A stretch of DNA of 6,458 bases from Chlamydiia bacterium (lineage in GTDB: Bacteria > Chlamydiota > Chlamydiia > Chlamydiales > FEN-1388), in the NCBI GenBank assembly GCA_028293095.1, contig JAQGPK010000009.1, positions 1 to 6,458 of the forward strand, in the 5' to 3' direction. Under the pieces are notes generated by a model. That model was not told the origin of the DNA and ran no database searches. It worked only from the letters and a program-made list of their open reading frames with translations. Both the position numbers and the translations under genes were made by a program. The first letter of the stretch is position 1. Each line of letters opens with the position of its first letter. Of the stretch, positions 1-5,878 are shown piece after piece.

Positions 1-11
1 GTCGATTTCAC

Positions 12-1409
12 ATGAGGATAATTTCTATTATTGTGAATCGAAAAAACCGCTCTCATGTGGCTGGAGAGATCACTCGCATGCCAGGGCCACTCTTTTTCAC
101 AATTGCAGACATGAGGCTAGGCGGCCCTTCAGGACTAAAGGATATTACAGAAACATTTGCTGGTTTTTCCCAAGAAGTACGAGCGCAATTCCTTTATAAA
201 AATTCGAAGCGCGTGAATACAATACTCTCTTATGTCAAGGGCGATATAGAAAAATTGCCTCGAGTATGGAAGCAAGCACTACGACAAGTGGGGGCAACCA
301 TTGACAAGCTAGATTGCGCTGGATGGAGGCTGAGGCCTATACTATTGCGTAGGATAGAGATCTATTTTCCAAATTTGAAAGAGCTAGGGTTGCCTCAGTG
401 TTTTATTACAAATCATGTTTATTTAGCATTTAGTTTAGTACACTTTCCTGAGCTTACAACTCTTAATTTAGAGGGAAATACCCCTGTACAAGATTGGGAG
501 TTTCTTCAAAAATTTAAAAAACTAAAGGCGCTTAACCTCCAGGGAATTCATACAGTCAACCTTCAATTGCTTACTAGTCTTTCAACCCTTCTTGAATTGG
601 AAAGCTTAGATTTAGGCGGATGCAATCTAACAGATGTAGGGTTAAAGCTTCTTGTAGATAAATATAGAAAGCTTGAAATGCTACTGGGGATTCAAAAAAA
701 TTATAAAATCGCACAGCTTGAGTTTCTAGGGCTTGCGCACACAGAAATCACGGATGAAGGGTTAGAGGCACTACAAGGCTTGCATCAGCTTGCATCACTT
801 GATTTACAGGGCTGTGCTCATATAACAAGGAAAGGGTTATCTTGTTTAAGAGGATTGCAGAGACTCAGATCTCTAAACCTTTCCGAATGTCCAGAAATTT
901 ATGAGAGCTGTTTAAATTTTTTACCTCGAGGATTGATCACTCTTGATGTCTCTGGAAACTCCTCTATAACGAGTAAAGGAGTAGAGATCATTTGTGCAAA
1001 TAACCCTTTTCTTGAAAAATTATCTCTAAATAATTGCCAGAAGACTGGAGCAGAAGCCTTTTTACACATTAAAAAATTACAATTTCTTTCAGAATTGGCC
1101 GTAAGTTCCGCAAATATTACAGATAGTGATCTGGATCACTTAGGATCGCTTTCGCTTAAAAAAATTAGCATTGGGGGAACGAATCAGATAAGTGATAGTG
1201 GCCTTCAGAAAATTGCCTTGTATCCACACTTAGAAGAGCTTCAGTTATTGGTTACTCCTACAATCACAAATGAAGGTGTAGTACAAATGGTAAATAGCAT
1301 GCCCCATCTAAAAATGCTGAAGGTGGATGGTTGCGCAAAGATTACAGATGCGTTAAAGGACCTACTGAAAGAGAAAAATTTCGCTTTGGAAATTACACAT
1401 ATCTTATAA
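12..1409 (+). CDS. Leucine-rich-repeat protein with cysteine-type (AMN1-like) repeats; 5' end uncertain
   Basis: The 465-residue reading carries about a dozen degenerate leucine-rich repeats from about residue 98 to 455. Many follow the pattern LxxLxLxxCxxITDxGLxxL, for example LDLGGCNLTDVGL (199-211), LDLQGCAHITRKGL (263-276), and LKVDGCAKITD (436-446). This cysteine-containing type is typical of eukaryotic F-box/AMN1 proteins and recurs in amoeba-associated bacteria. Such repeats form a curved protein-binding scaffold, so a binding role is likely, but the partner is unknown. Residues 1-97 match nothing I recognise, and no F-box, signal peptide or membrane segment is visible. About 14 extra residues near 220-235 break the repeat register. 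The frame is open to the window edge, so the true start may lie upstream. Alternatively, ATG at 78 has a GGAGAG-like Shine-Dalgarno and would give 443 aa. The gene converges on the minus-strand pair. A host-directed effector role is inference only. Confidence 0.85.
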   Translation: MRIISIIVNRKNRSHVAGEITRMPGPLFFTIADMRLGGPSGLKDITETFAGFSQEVRAQFLYKNSKRVNTILSYVKGDIEKLPRVWKQALRQVGATIDKLDCAGWRLRPILLRRIEIYFPNLKELGLPQCFITNHVYLAFSLVHFPELTTLNLEGNTPVQDWEFLQKFKKLKALNLQGIHTVNLQLLTSLSTLLELESLDLGGCNLTDVGLKLLVDKYRKLEMLLGIQKNYKIAQLEFLGLAHTEITDEGLEALQGLHQLASLDLQGCAHITRKGLSCLRGLQRLRSLNLSECPEIYESCLNFLPRGLITLDVSGNSSITSKGVEIICANNPFLEKLSLNNCQKTGAEAFLHIKKLQFLSELAVSSANITDSDLDHLGSLSLKKISIGGTNQISDSGLQKIALYPHLEELQLLVTPTITNEGVVQMVNSMPHLKMLKVDGCAKITDALKDLLKEKNFALEITHIL

Positions 1410-1410
1410 G

Positions 1411-1451
1411 AAAAAAGACCAATAGTTGCATCAAAGTGCATCTATTGGTCT
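1411..1451 (-). terminator. Intrinsic terminator of the minus-strand paralogue operon
   Basis: A perfect 10-bp inverted repeat (AGACCAATAG at 1416-1425, CTATTGGTCT at 1442-1451) continues inward through a single T:T mismatch into a 4-bp TGCA/TGCA stem with a 6-nt loop. Read on the minus strand, the stem is followed at once by a run of six T (1411-1416 complement), the classical Rho-independent layout. It lies 28 bp past the stop at 1479. Read on the plus strand there is no T-run after the hairpin, so it would be a poor terminator for the LRR gene, though the stem could still stabilise that 3' end. Confidence 0.8.
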
Positions 1452-1478
1452 AACTCAAGGTAAGCGGAACTCTAGGAG

Positions 1479-2525
1479 TTATGAACCCTCTTTCAAACTT
1501 GAGTTTCTGATTTCTTTAATCAGTTGTGCATAGCAGCTAGAGACTGTAGGGTCTTTTTTCTGGTAGAGGTTGAGGTAGGTAAAGAATTTACTTCTTTCAT
1601 GAACGGTTAGTTCTTGCCCCTTGTCTCCACGGCCATAAAAACTGGTGACCATAAGATCAATTAGCTCATCCTGATAGTTTTCCATAACCTCTAACAGAAA
1701 TAGCTGAGACATCAGAGGAAGAGCTTCAAGAAGTTTGAGAGTCTTGTCCTTTAGAGCATTATCTAAGGCGCTTGCCAAGATCCCCACATAGTCATAGACA
1801 GGCATAGCTGGTGGCTCAATCTCCAGGTAGGGTATAAAGTCCATACCCTTAAATCTTGAGCTATCGATTGTAATTGAAGGCTGCATGAATTGTGACGATG
1901 CACGGTTTTTTCTTCTCTGTTTTGGTGTTGGCAACTCTTTGGCAGCTTGTATTGAAGATTTTGTAATTTTCGGAAGAATGTGTTTCTGCTCTTCTTCGTT
2001 GATAGGAGAAAGCGGGTCATCTGCCTCAATAAGCTTGTCCTCGTCAGATTTATTGTTGACATTTTGATTACCCTCTTTTCGGCGAATGTCAGCAGCGCCT
2101 GGCTGGCAATTTGGGACTGAAGAAAGCACAGCTGCTTTCGGAGCTTGAAGTAAAAGCCTATCACGTAGCTCTATGACTATATCTTTTTTATAGAGAGTAC
2201 AATGATGATTAATAACGGTATTCAATATGCGAATTGTCCTTTCTGAGTAGGTCAATGGAAGTTTTTGCATCTGCTCGGTATTCAACCAAGCAAAACTTAT
2301 AGCAACATCATTGATCTCATCAGCTGTCCTTGTAACCACCGAATCAGGTTTTTGAAATCGCAGTAAAAAATAATCATTAATTTTCTTTTCGTCGCCTTTT
2401 GCAATCAGCCATTTTACGCTAAATGCATTCCATGCGACACTTATCGTGTGTCGCACAGCGTGCTCAAATGATGTGTAGGCGGGCGGTACCGCTGCATGCT
2501 TTTCAGAATGAATAGGTGCTGACAT
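1479..2525 (-). CDS. Conserved two-domain protein of unknown function, second gene of a tandem paralogous pair
   Basis: This 348-aa protein belongs to no family I recognise. It has three parts. The N-terminal domain (about 12-130) contains HAV, RFQ-P, QMQ-LPL-YS--TI-ILNT and RD-LL-QA signatures. A polar, charged linker (about 131-245) contains an acidic stretch (161-180) and the basic cluster PKQRRKNR (201-208). A helical, leucine-rich C-terminal domain (about 246-342) follows. The same N- and C-terminal signatures occur in the 422-aa protein encoded just upstream (2549-3817), so the two are paralogues. There is no signal peptide or clear transmembrane helix. The start at 2525 has only a weak AGAG 10 nt upstream, and the 23-bp gap suggests co-transcription and perhaps translational coupling with the upstream gene. 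A strong terminator follows. A lineage-specific, possibly secreted, protein is a guess from context. Confidence 0.85.
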   Translation of the reverse strand: MSAPIHSEKHAAVPPAYTSFEHAVRHTISVAWNAFSVKWLIAKGDEKKINDYFLLRFQKPDSVVTRTADEINDVAISFAWLNTEQMQKLPLTYSERTIRILNTVINHHCTLYKKDIVIELRDRLLLQAPKAAVLSSVPNCQPGAADIRRKEGNQNVNNKSDEDKLIEADDPLSPINEEEQKHILPKITKSSIQAAKELPTPKQRRKNRASSQFMQPSITIDSSRFKGMDFIPYLEIEPPAMPVYDYVGILASALDNALKDKTLKLLEALPLMSQLFLLEVMENYQDELIDLMVTSFYGRGDKGQELTVHERSKFFTYLNLYQKKDPTVSSCYAQLIKEIRNSSLKEGS

Positions 2526-2548
2526 AAGTAATTATCTCTAGTTAAAGT

Positions 2549-3817
2549 TTATGGATATTGGGCTACAATAGCATGAAGAAGTTTTCTATAGGTTGCACGT
2601 GCAGTCTCACTTTCATTTTTGTGAGTTGCAAGTATCAAGAATCCTTCTTTAAATTCTTGTTGATTTTGTTCTTTAGTATCGTAATCTTCTACAGGAAGAT
2701 TTTGAAAGAAATCTACCGTAATATTGATAAATTCATCAATATATCGAGCATTTTTGAAGTATCTAAGAAGAAGTGTTTGTTCCCAAACTCCTAATTCCTT
2801 ATAGACCTTTGTAGCTTGATCTGGCGTTACCTGTTCAAATTGTGTGGCAAGCGCCTTAAGAAGATGTTTATTAGATGGGTGTTTTTTAAAAACAAGTTTA
2901 CAATTTTCTGCGCTTAATTGTTGAGGGCTAGGCCATTTTACGGATATTTTTTTTGATCTATTAAGGCGACTTTGTTCTCTTTTAATACGAGCTTTCGCCT
3001 TCACTTTAATATAATCTAGAGTATTTAATGATGGCAGGGGCAATACACTGGGTACCGTAGAGGATGGGCGTTGATCAGGGGGTAATTCTATGCCTGAGGT
3101 AGAAGAGGGTTTTGATCCAATTGGTGGTGGTGTTGTTGAAGGTGTTGTGATTGCAGTTAAAGAAGGAGAGCCAGAATGAGGAACAGGGACTGTAGGACTT
3201 GAATTTGAAACAGGGCCGTGTGGAGGGCTTACGTGTATAACAGGTTGTGGTAGAGGTGCAAGACTTGAAGAGGTTCCATTAAGAGTATTTACAGTAGCTA
3301 CTGGTACTGCAGGGGGAGGAGAAGGTTGGCCGTTCAATGGAGGTACAATCGCCGCAACATTTTGCGTATTTACATTTGTTTGGGCAGCGGCACTCTTTTC
3401 AGCAGTTGCATTCTTTTCAGCAGTTGCGTTCGTTTGTATAGGTGCAGGTAATGCTTGGCTTAAAAGGGTATCACGAATTTTTTCTATAACATCCTTTTTA
3501 TTATCCAAGACAACAATGTATTCGAGTGAAGTATTTAAGATTTGTATTGTTTGGTCAGAATACTGAAGAGGAAGCTGCTGCATTTGATGGGTGCTTAAAC
3601 AGGAGAAGTCATAGGCGCAATTATAAATATTTTCTGCAGGATTTTGGAATCTGTCTTTAAAGAGAAGAGCAATTCTCTGTGGATTTCCTTTTTCATTCCA
3701 GATGAGTACTATAACGTGCCAGATGCGTCCGATGTGATAGACAACTGCATGTTTAATGGATATAAATGCTGGGCTTACTGGTAGATGATTTGGATTAATT
3801 TTTTGTATAGTGGACAT
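2549..3817 (-). CDS. Conserved two-domain protein with Pro/Ser/Thr-rich linker, first gene of a tandem paralogous pair
   Basis: This 422-aa protein is of unknown function. Its N-terminal domain (about 14-122) aligns with the downstream paralogue: P-A-(F/Y)-x-S, HAV at 23-25, RFQNP 56-60, QMQQLPLQYS 78-87, ILNT 93-96 and RDTLLSQA 115-122. Residues 124-268 form a low-complexity linker very rich in Pro, Ser, Thr, Ala and Asn, starting with a short NATAEK repeat. A basic segment (271-290, many Lys/Arg) leads into a helical C-terminal domain (about 295-420) that contains DEFINITVDFF (361-371), matched by DELIDLMVTSFY in the paralogue. The start is well supported by AAGGAGGT ending 4 nt before ATG. 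There is no signal peptide. It is the promoter-proximal member of the pair and lies 74 bp after the glycosyltransferase stop. The P/S/T-rich linker between globular domains resembles secreted bacterial effectors, but that is inference. Confidence 0.87.
   Translation of the reverse strand: MSTIQKINPNHLPVSPAFISIKHAVVYHIGRIWHVIVLIWNEKGNPQRIALLFKDRFQNPAENIYNCAYDFSCLSTHQMQQLPLQYSDQTIQILNTSLEYIVVLDNKKDVIEKIRDTLLSQALPAPIQTNATAEKNATAEKSAAAQTNVNTQNVAAIVPPLNGQPSPPPAVPVATVNTLNGTSSSLAPLPQPVIHVSPPHGPVSNSSPTVPVPHSGSPSLTAITTPSTTPPPIGSKPSSTSGIELPPDQRPSSTVPSVLPLPSLNTLDYIKVKAKARIKREQSRLNRSKKISVKWPSPQQLSAENCKLVFKKHPSNKHLLKALATQFEQVTPDQATKVYKELGVWEQTLLLRYFKNARYIDEFINITVDFFQNLPVEDYDTKEQNQQEFKEGFLILATHKNESETARATYRKLLHAIVAQYP
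3391..3426 (-). repeat. 18-bp tandem repeat within the linker of the 422-aa protein
   Basis: Two adjacent 18-bp units (3391-3408 and 3409-3426) differ at one base and a third, decayed partial unit follows. They keep the reading frame and encode the NATAEK-NATAEK-like start of the low-complexity linker. The most likely origin is replication slippage that changes linker length in six-residue steps. Confidence 0.75.
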
Positions 3818-3821
3818 AACT

Positions 3822-3829
3822 ACCTCCTT
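3822..3829 (-). promoter_or_regulatory. Strong Shine-Dalgarno for the 422-aa gene
   Basis: The minus strand reads AAGGAGGT, a near-complete anti-16S match, 4 nt before the ATG at 3817. It decides the start. The downstream paralogue has no comparable site, which suggests that the two products are made at different levels or that the second depends on coupling. Confidence 0.85.
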
Positions 3830-3837
3830 CTGATTTG

Positions 3838-3864
3838 TAATTACGAATTATATCTAATTACGAA
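3838..3864. repeat. Direct repeat TAATTACGAA x2, operator-like, upstream of the paralogue operon
   Basis: The 10-bp sequence TAATTACGAA occurs at 3838-3847 and again at 3855-3864, a period of 17 bp. Each copy contains a palindromic core (GTAATTAC and CTAATTAC). The copies lie between the candidate -10 at 3866-3871 and the Shine-Dalgarno, where a bound repressor would block initiation. The region is AT-rich, so chance is possible. Confidence 0.45.
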
Positions 3865-3865
3865 A

Positions 3866-3895
3866 GGTATAATTCATTCTAAACTATAATGTCAA
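3866..3895 (-). promoter_or_regulatory. Candidate sigma-70-type promoter for the paralogue operon
   Basis: On the minus strand a perfect -35 TTGACA (3890-3895) overlaps the stop codon of the glycosyltransferase gene, and TATACC (3866-3871, 4/6 match) follows after 18 bp. An alternative perfect -10 TATAAT lies at 3847-3852 but has only a poor -35 (GAATTA, 3870-3875). Either would put the start of transcription shortly before the strong ribosome binding site. Because no terminator separates the glycosyltransferase gene, read-through from it is also possible. Confidence 0.5.
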
Positions 3896-4722
3896 TGTTT
3901 CCAGGGCGCTTTGCGTAAAGATTTATAAGCTGGCCGTGTTCGAATGAGATGACTGCAATGTGCTTGTACCGGTCGATTTTTGAAATCGTTAATCGGATTT
4001 GCATCATTATATATGTAGAGTATTTTCGGTACAAAGCGAATATGTCCAAGTGCTGCCATTTCACACATTGGCATCATCGTCGCCACATCACCTGCCGATG
4101 GAAGGAACTCACCATTTTCCATGAGGTCCTCTTTTTTGATCAGTTGAAAAAGACCCGCATAAAAAGTGCGTAAATGTCCTGTAACATATTTATAACGGCG
4201 AAATGTAGTCTGCTCCATAATTTCTTTAGGGAACTCTTGGCAGATCGATTTTCGTTTGCGCTCGTTTGGCATCGGAAGATAATTTCCATAGGTCAGCCAG
4301 ACCTCTGGATGTTTTTGGTAGATCTTGGCAATAGTTCTAAAAACATTTTTATTTGCGAGCTTATCATCTCCATCAATAATAATGACTACAGTGTTCGGGT
4401 CAGCTTTTTGGATAGTAGAATAGATGTTTGCAAGTGCTCCGTGGCGCTCTTCATTATGCTGCACAGTAATCTTATCTGAAACGTTATATTGCTTGATAAA
4501 CTCATCGACCATCCCACCCGTTTTGTCTTTTGAACAGTCATTAATATAGTAGGCATGCCAATGGGGGTAGGTTTGTGTGATGATAGAAGAGAGGTTTTCT
4601 ATACACCACTGTTCGTTATTGTAAGATGGAATAACAACAAAAAGAGAAATAGGTTTTTGCTTTTCTGCAGCAGTGAGAGTGTTGAAAAGACAGAGTGCAA
4701 CTATAAAAAAGAGACGCATCAT
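3892..4722 (-). CDS. Family 2 (GT-A) glycosyltransferase with N-terminal signal peptide
   Basis: This 276-aa protein should transfer a sugar from a nucleotide-sugar donor; the acceptor is unknown. The GT-A fold is shown by the nucleotide-binding start FVVIPSYNNE (28-37), the INDCSKDKT segment (60-68), the metal-binding DxD-type motif IIDGDD (115-120), a late acidic residue (GD at 211-212) as candidate base, and the tail LYIYNDANPINDF (235-247), which resembles a YN-x-x-NP-x-ND motif I recall from this family. Residues 1-19 form a classical signal peptide: positively charged n-region, hydrophobic core, and TAA before residue 20. This is odd, because GT2 enzymes normally act in the cytoplasm. 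The protein lacks the transmembrane helices of processive GT2 enzymes. The start at 4722 (MM) is preferred for its AAGG 9 nt upstream. A promoter lies just upstream, divergent from the dksA operon. It may be lineage-specific surface or host-directed machinery. Confidence 0.88.
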   Translation of the reverse strand: MMRLFFIVALCLFNTLTAAEKQKPISLFVVIPSYNNEQWCIENLSSIITQTYPHWHAYYINDCSKDKTGGMVDEFIKQYNVSDKITVQHNEERHGALANIYSTIQKADPNTVVIIIDGDDKLANKNVFRTIAKIYQKHPEVWLTYGNYLPMPNERKRKSICQEFPKEIMEQTTFRRYKYVTGHLRTFYAGLFQLIKKEDLMENGEFLPSAGDVATMMPMCEMAALGHIRFVPKILYIYNDANPINDFKNRPVQAHCSHLIRTRPAYKSLRKAPWKH

Positions 4723-4751
4723 AGAGGGGTACCTTGTGTGATTGAGGCGTT

Positions 4752-4780
4752 AGTATAGAAACCTTTTGGTTTTTACACAA
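4752..4780 (-). promoter_or_regulatory. Promoter of the glycosyltransferase gene
   Basis: On the minus strand TTGTGT (4775-4780) is followed after exactly 17 bp by TATACT (4752-4757), a 5/6 match to the -10 consensus. It lies about 30 bp before the ATG at 4722, giving a short leader that contains the AAGG ribosome binding site. Confidence 0.6.
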
Positions 4781-4876
4781 TGCCGTGAAATCGAAAAAGT
4801 ATAAAAAACAATCTAGACATAAATGGTGTATAATAAAAATCTATTATGCGCTTTTTAAATCTTTAATGAAAAAGAA

Positions 4877-4905
4877 GTCTCATTTATTTCGATAATTGGT
4901 ATAAT
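4877..4905 (+). promoter_or_regulatory. Promoter of the dksA-lspA operon (extended -10)
   Basis: A perfect -10 TATAAT (4900-4905) is preceded by TGG, giving an extended -10 (TGnTATAAT). The -35 position 17 bp upstream holds GTCTCA (4877-4882, 3/6), which the extended -10 could compensate. The start would be near 4912, about 105 nt before the preferred ATG, giving a fairly long leader with a small CTTCTT/AAGAAG hairpin. Confidence 0.6.
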
Positions 4906-5007
4906 CAGCGCTCCAAAGTGCCCAAAAAATATTTCCATGAGTACTTCTTAAAAAGAAGACAAAAATGGAGTATGTTTTTATAGTACGGGCCAAAACTGAA
5001 CCCAGTA

Positions 5008-5014
5008 GGGAGGG
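5008..5014 (+). promoter_or_regulatory. Shine-Dalgarno that decides the dksA start
   Basis: GGGAGGG lies 4 nt before the ATG at 5019. The upstream in-frame ATG at 4965 has no comparable site and would add an 18-residue extension without family resemblance. The site therefore supports the 123-aa product. Confidence 0.7.
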
Positions 5015-5018
5015 CCCC

Positions 5019-5390
5019 ATGGCTGCCACGATGAATAAAACCGAAGTACAACGTTTCAAAAAACGTTTAGAAGAATTGAGAGATCAAATTACTCAATCGC
5101 TTCAGAGCTGTACTGCTGAAGTAAAAAAACCTGATGAATCGACAGGTTACTCACAACATCAAGCAGATCAAGGAACAGATGACTTTGATCGCCGCATTAG
5201 CCTTGAAGTGACAAGTCATGAATTTCAGTTGCTTCGTCAGATTGAACATGCTCTTGAAAAAATCCAGGAAGGCACCTATGGTGTTTGCGATATCAGCGGG
5301 GAAAAAATCCCGACTGCTCGCCTTGAAGCTATGCCCTATGCAGCCACCACTGTAAAAGCACAAGAGATGCTTGAAAAAGGTCTTATATAG
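5019..5390 (+). CDS. dksA: DksA/TraR-family RNA polymerase-binding regulator with degenerate zinc site
   Basis: This small regulator is expected to enter the RNA polymerase secondary channel and alter transcription initiation. From the 5019 start it is 123 aa. A coiled-coil (about 8-82) is interrupted near its tip by DDFDRR (54-59), matching the DxxD of the E. coli DxxDxA tip, with arginine where the alanine should be. The family signature GTYGVCDISGEKIP-x-x-RLEA-x-P (85-106) follows. Of the four zinc-finger cysteines only C90 remains; the others read S93, T111 and A114. The fold must therefore hold without zinc. Cysteine-depleted versions with the RLEAxPYA signature exist in several phyla, and I believe in chlamydiae too. 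The gene starts an operon and ends 2 bp before lspA, the same pairing I recall in Chlamydiaceae. An upstream ATG at 4965 (141 aa) is less likely. Confidence 0.88.
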   Translation: MAATMNKTEVQRFKKRLEELRDQITQSLQSCTAEVKKPDESTGYSQHQADQGTDDFDRRISLEVTSHEFQLLRQIEHALEKIQEGTYGVCDISGEKIPTARLEAMPYAATTVKAQEMLEKGLI

Positions 5391-5392
5391 CT

Positions 5393-5878
5393 ATGAAAGG
5401 GCGCTTTTTCTGGCCTCTCTTAATAGCTATACTAGTACTTGCGCTTGATTTTATTACAAAACAGCTTGTCGTTGATTTTTTACCTCAAAGTGGAGGTCAC
5501 GATATTGTCCTCTTTAAGGATGTTATAGGGATTGATTGTTCGATCGTTCACGCTACCAATAAGGGAGCTGCATGGGGATCGTTCGATCGCTTTCCTCTAT
5601 TTCTTGTGGCTTTGCGTCTTGTTTTAATTAGTTGTCTTATTGGGTATATGGCGATTGGAAAAATTAAAGATTGCTATACTCTCCCCTTTTTATTGATTAT
5701 TAGTGGAGCGATTGGAAATGTCATCGACTTCTTTCTCTATGGCCATGTGATCGATATGATCCGTTGCGTCTTTTGGGGCTATAGCTATCCTGTTTTTAAT
5801 ATTGCAGATTCTGCAATTTGTGTTGGCACCTTTTTCATTGTACTCTTTACCATTAGAGAGAAGGAAGCATCCGTTTGA
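5393..5878 (+). CDS. lspA: Lipoprotein signal peptidase (signal peptidase II)
   Basis: This aspartic protease of the inner membrane cleaves signal peptides from diacylglyceryl-modified prolipoproteins. The 161-aa length and four hydrophobic segments (about 5-26, 66-88, 95-113, 134-153) fit the family. Its motifs are present: LDFITKQ (18-24, the D-x-x-[TS]-K box), NKGAAWG (56-62), GAIGNVID (105-112), GHVIDMI (117-123) and FNIADSAICVG (135-145). D121 and D139 are the expected catalytic aspartates. Phenylalanine replaces the usual arginine after NVID (113). The protein should be the target of globomycin-type inhibitors. The start is 2 bp after the dksA stop, with only a weak AAAGG 12 nt upstream, so translational coupling is likely. 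The stop overlaps the next start by one base, indicating one operon. Confidence 0.96.
   Translation: MKGRFFWPLLIAILVLALDFITKQLVVDFLPQSGGHDIVLFKDVIGIDCSIVHATNKGAAWGSFDRFPLFLVALRLVLISCLIGYMAIGKIKDCYTLPFLLIISGAIGNVIDFFLYGHVIDMIRCVFWGYSYPVFNIADSAICVGTFFIVLFTIREKEASV

Larger units (their letters stand above)
4723..5018. other. Divergent intergenic region between the glycosyltransferase gene and the dksA operon
   Basis: This 296-bp AT-rich stretch separates two divergent transcription units and holds a promoter in each direction, described separately. A further TATAAT at 4829-4834 (+) lacks a -35. Two weak AT-rich hairpins are visible, CTTTTT/AAAAAG (4851-4856 with 4869-4874) and CTTCTT/AAGAAG (4944-4949 with 4953-4958). 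The latter would sit in the dksA leader. I see no tRNA, riboswitch-like structure or credible small gene here. Confidence 0.55.

Noticed and set aside
132..302. A possible F-box in the N-terminal part of the LRR protein
   Set aside because: The LP-x-E-(I/L)-x-x-x-I(F)-x-x-L pattern is absent from residues 40-97.
1468..1480. A small AACTC/GAGTT hairpin next to the stop of the 348-aa gene
   Set aside because: The 5-bp stem with a 3-nt loop has no T-run and is far weaker than the terminator at 1411-1451.
3949..4479. Plus-strand open frames opposite the glycosyltransferase gene
   Set aside because: They lie wholly within the complement of a gene with clear GT2 motifs, and their translations are cysteine- and isoleucine-rich without family features.
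4687..4722. A possible lipobox (VALC, residues 8-11) in the glycosyltransferase leader, making it a lipoprotein
   Set aside because: The cysteine is too close to the N-terminus and lies inside the hydrophobic core, and the preceding residues do not fit the L-[AS]-[GA]-C pattern.
4829..4834. A second plus-strand TATAAT upstream of the dksA operon
   Set aside because: There is no acceptable -35 at 16-18 bp and no TGn extension; in such AT-rich DNA the hexamer is expected by chance.
4965..5018. An in-frame upstream ATG that would extend the DksA-like protein to 141 aa
   Set aside because: The ATG at 5019 has GGGAGGG at ideal spacing and gives the usual family length; the 18 extra residues lack any recognisable feature.
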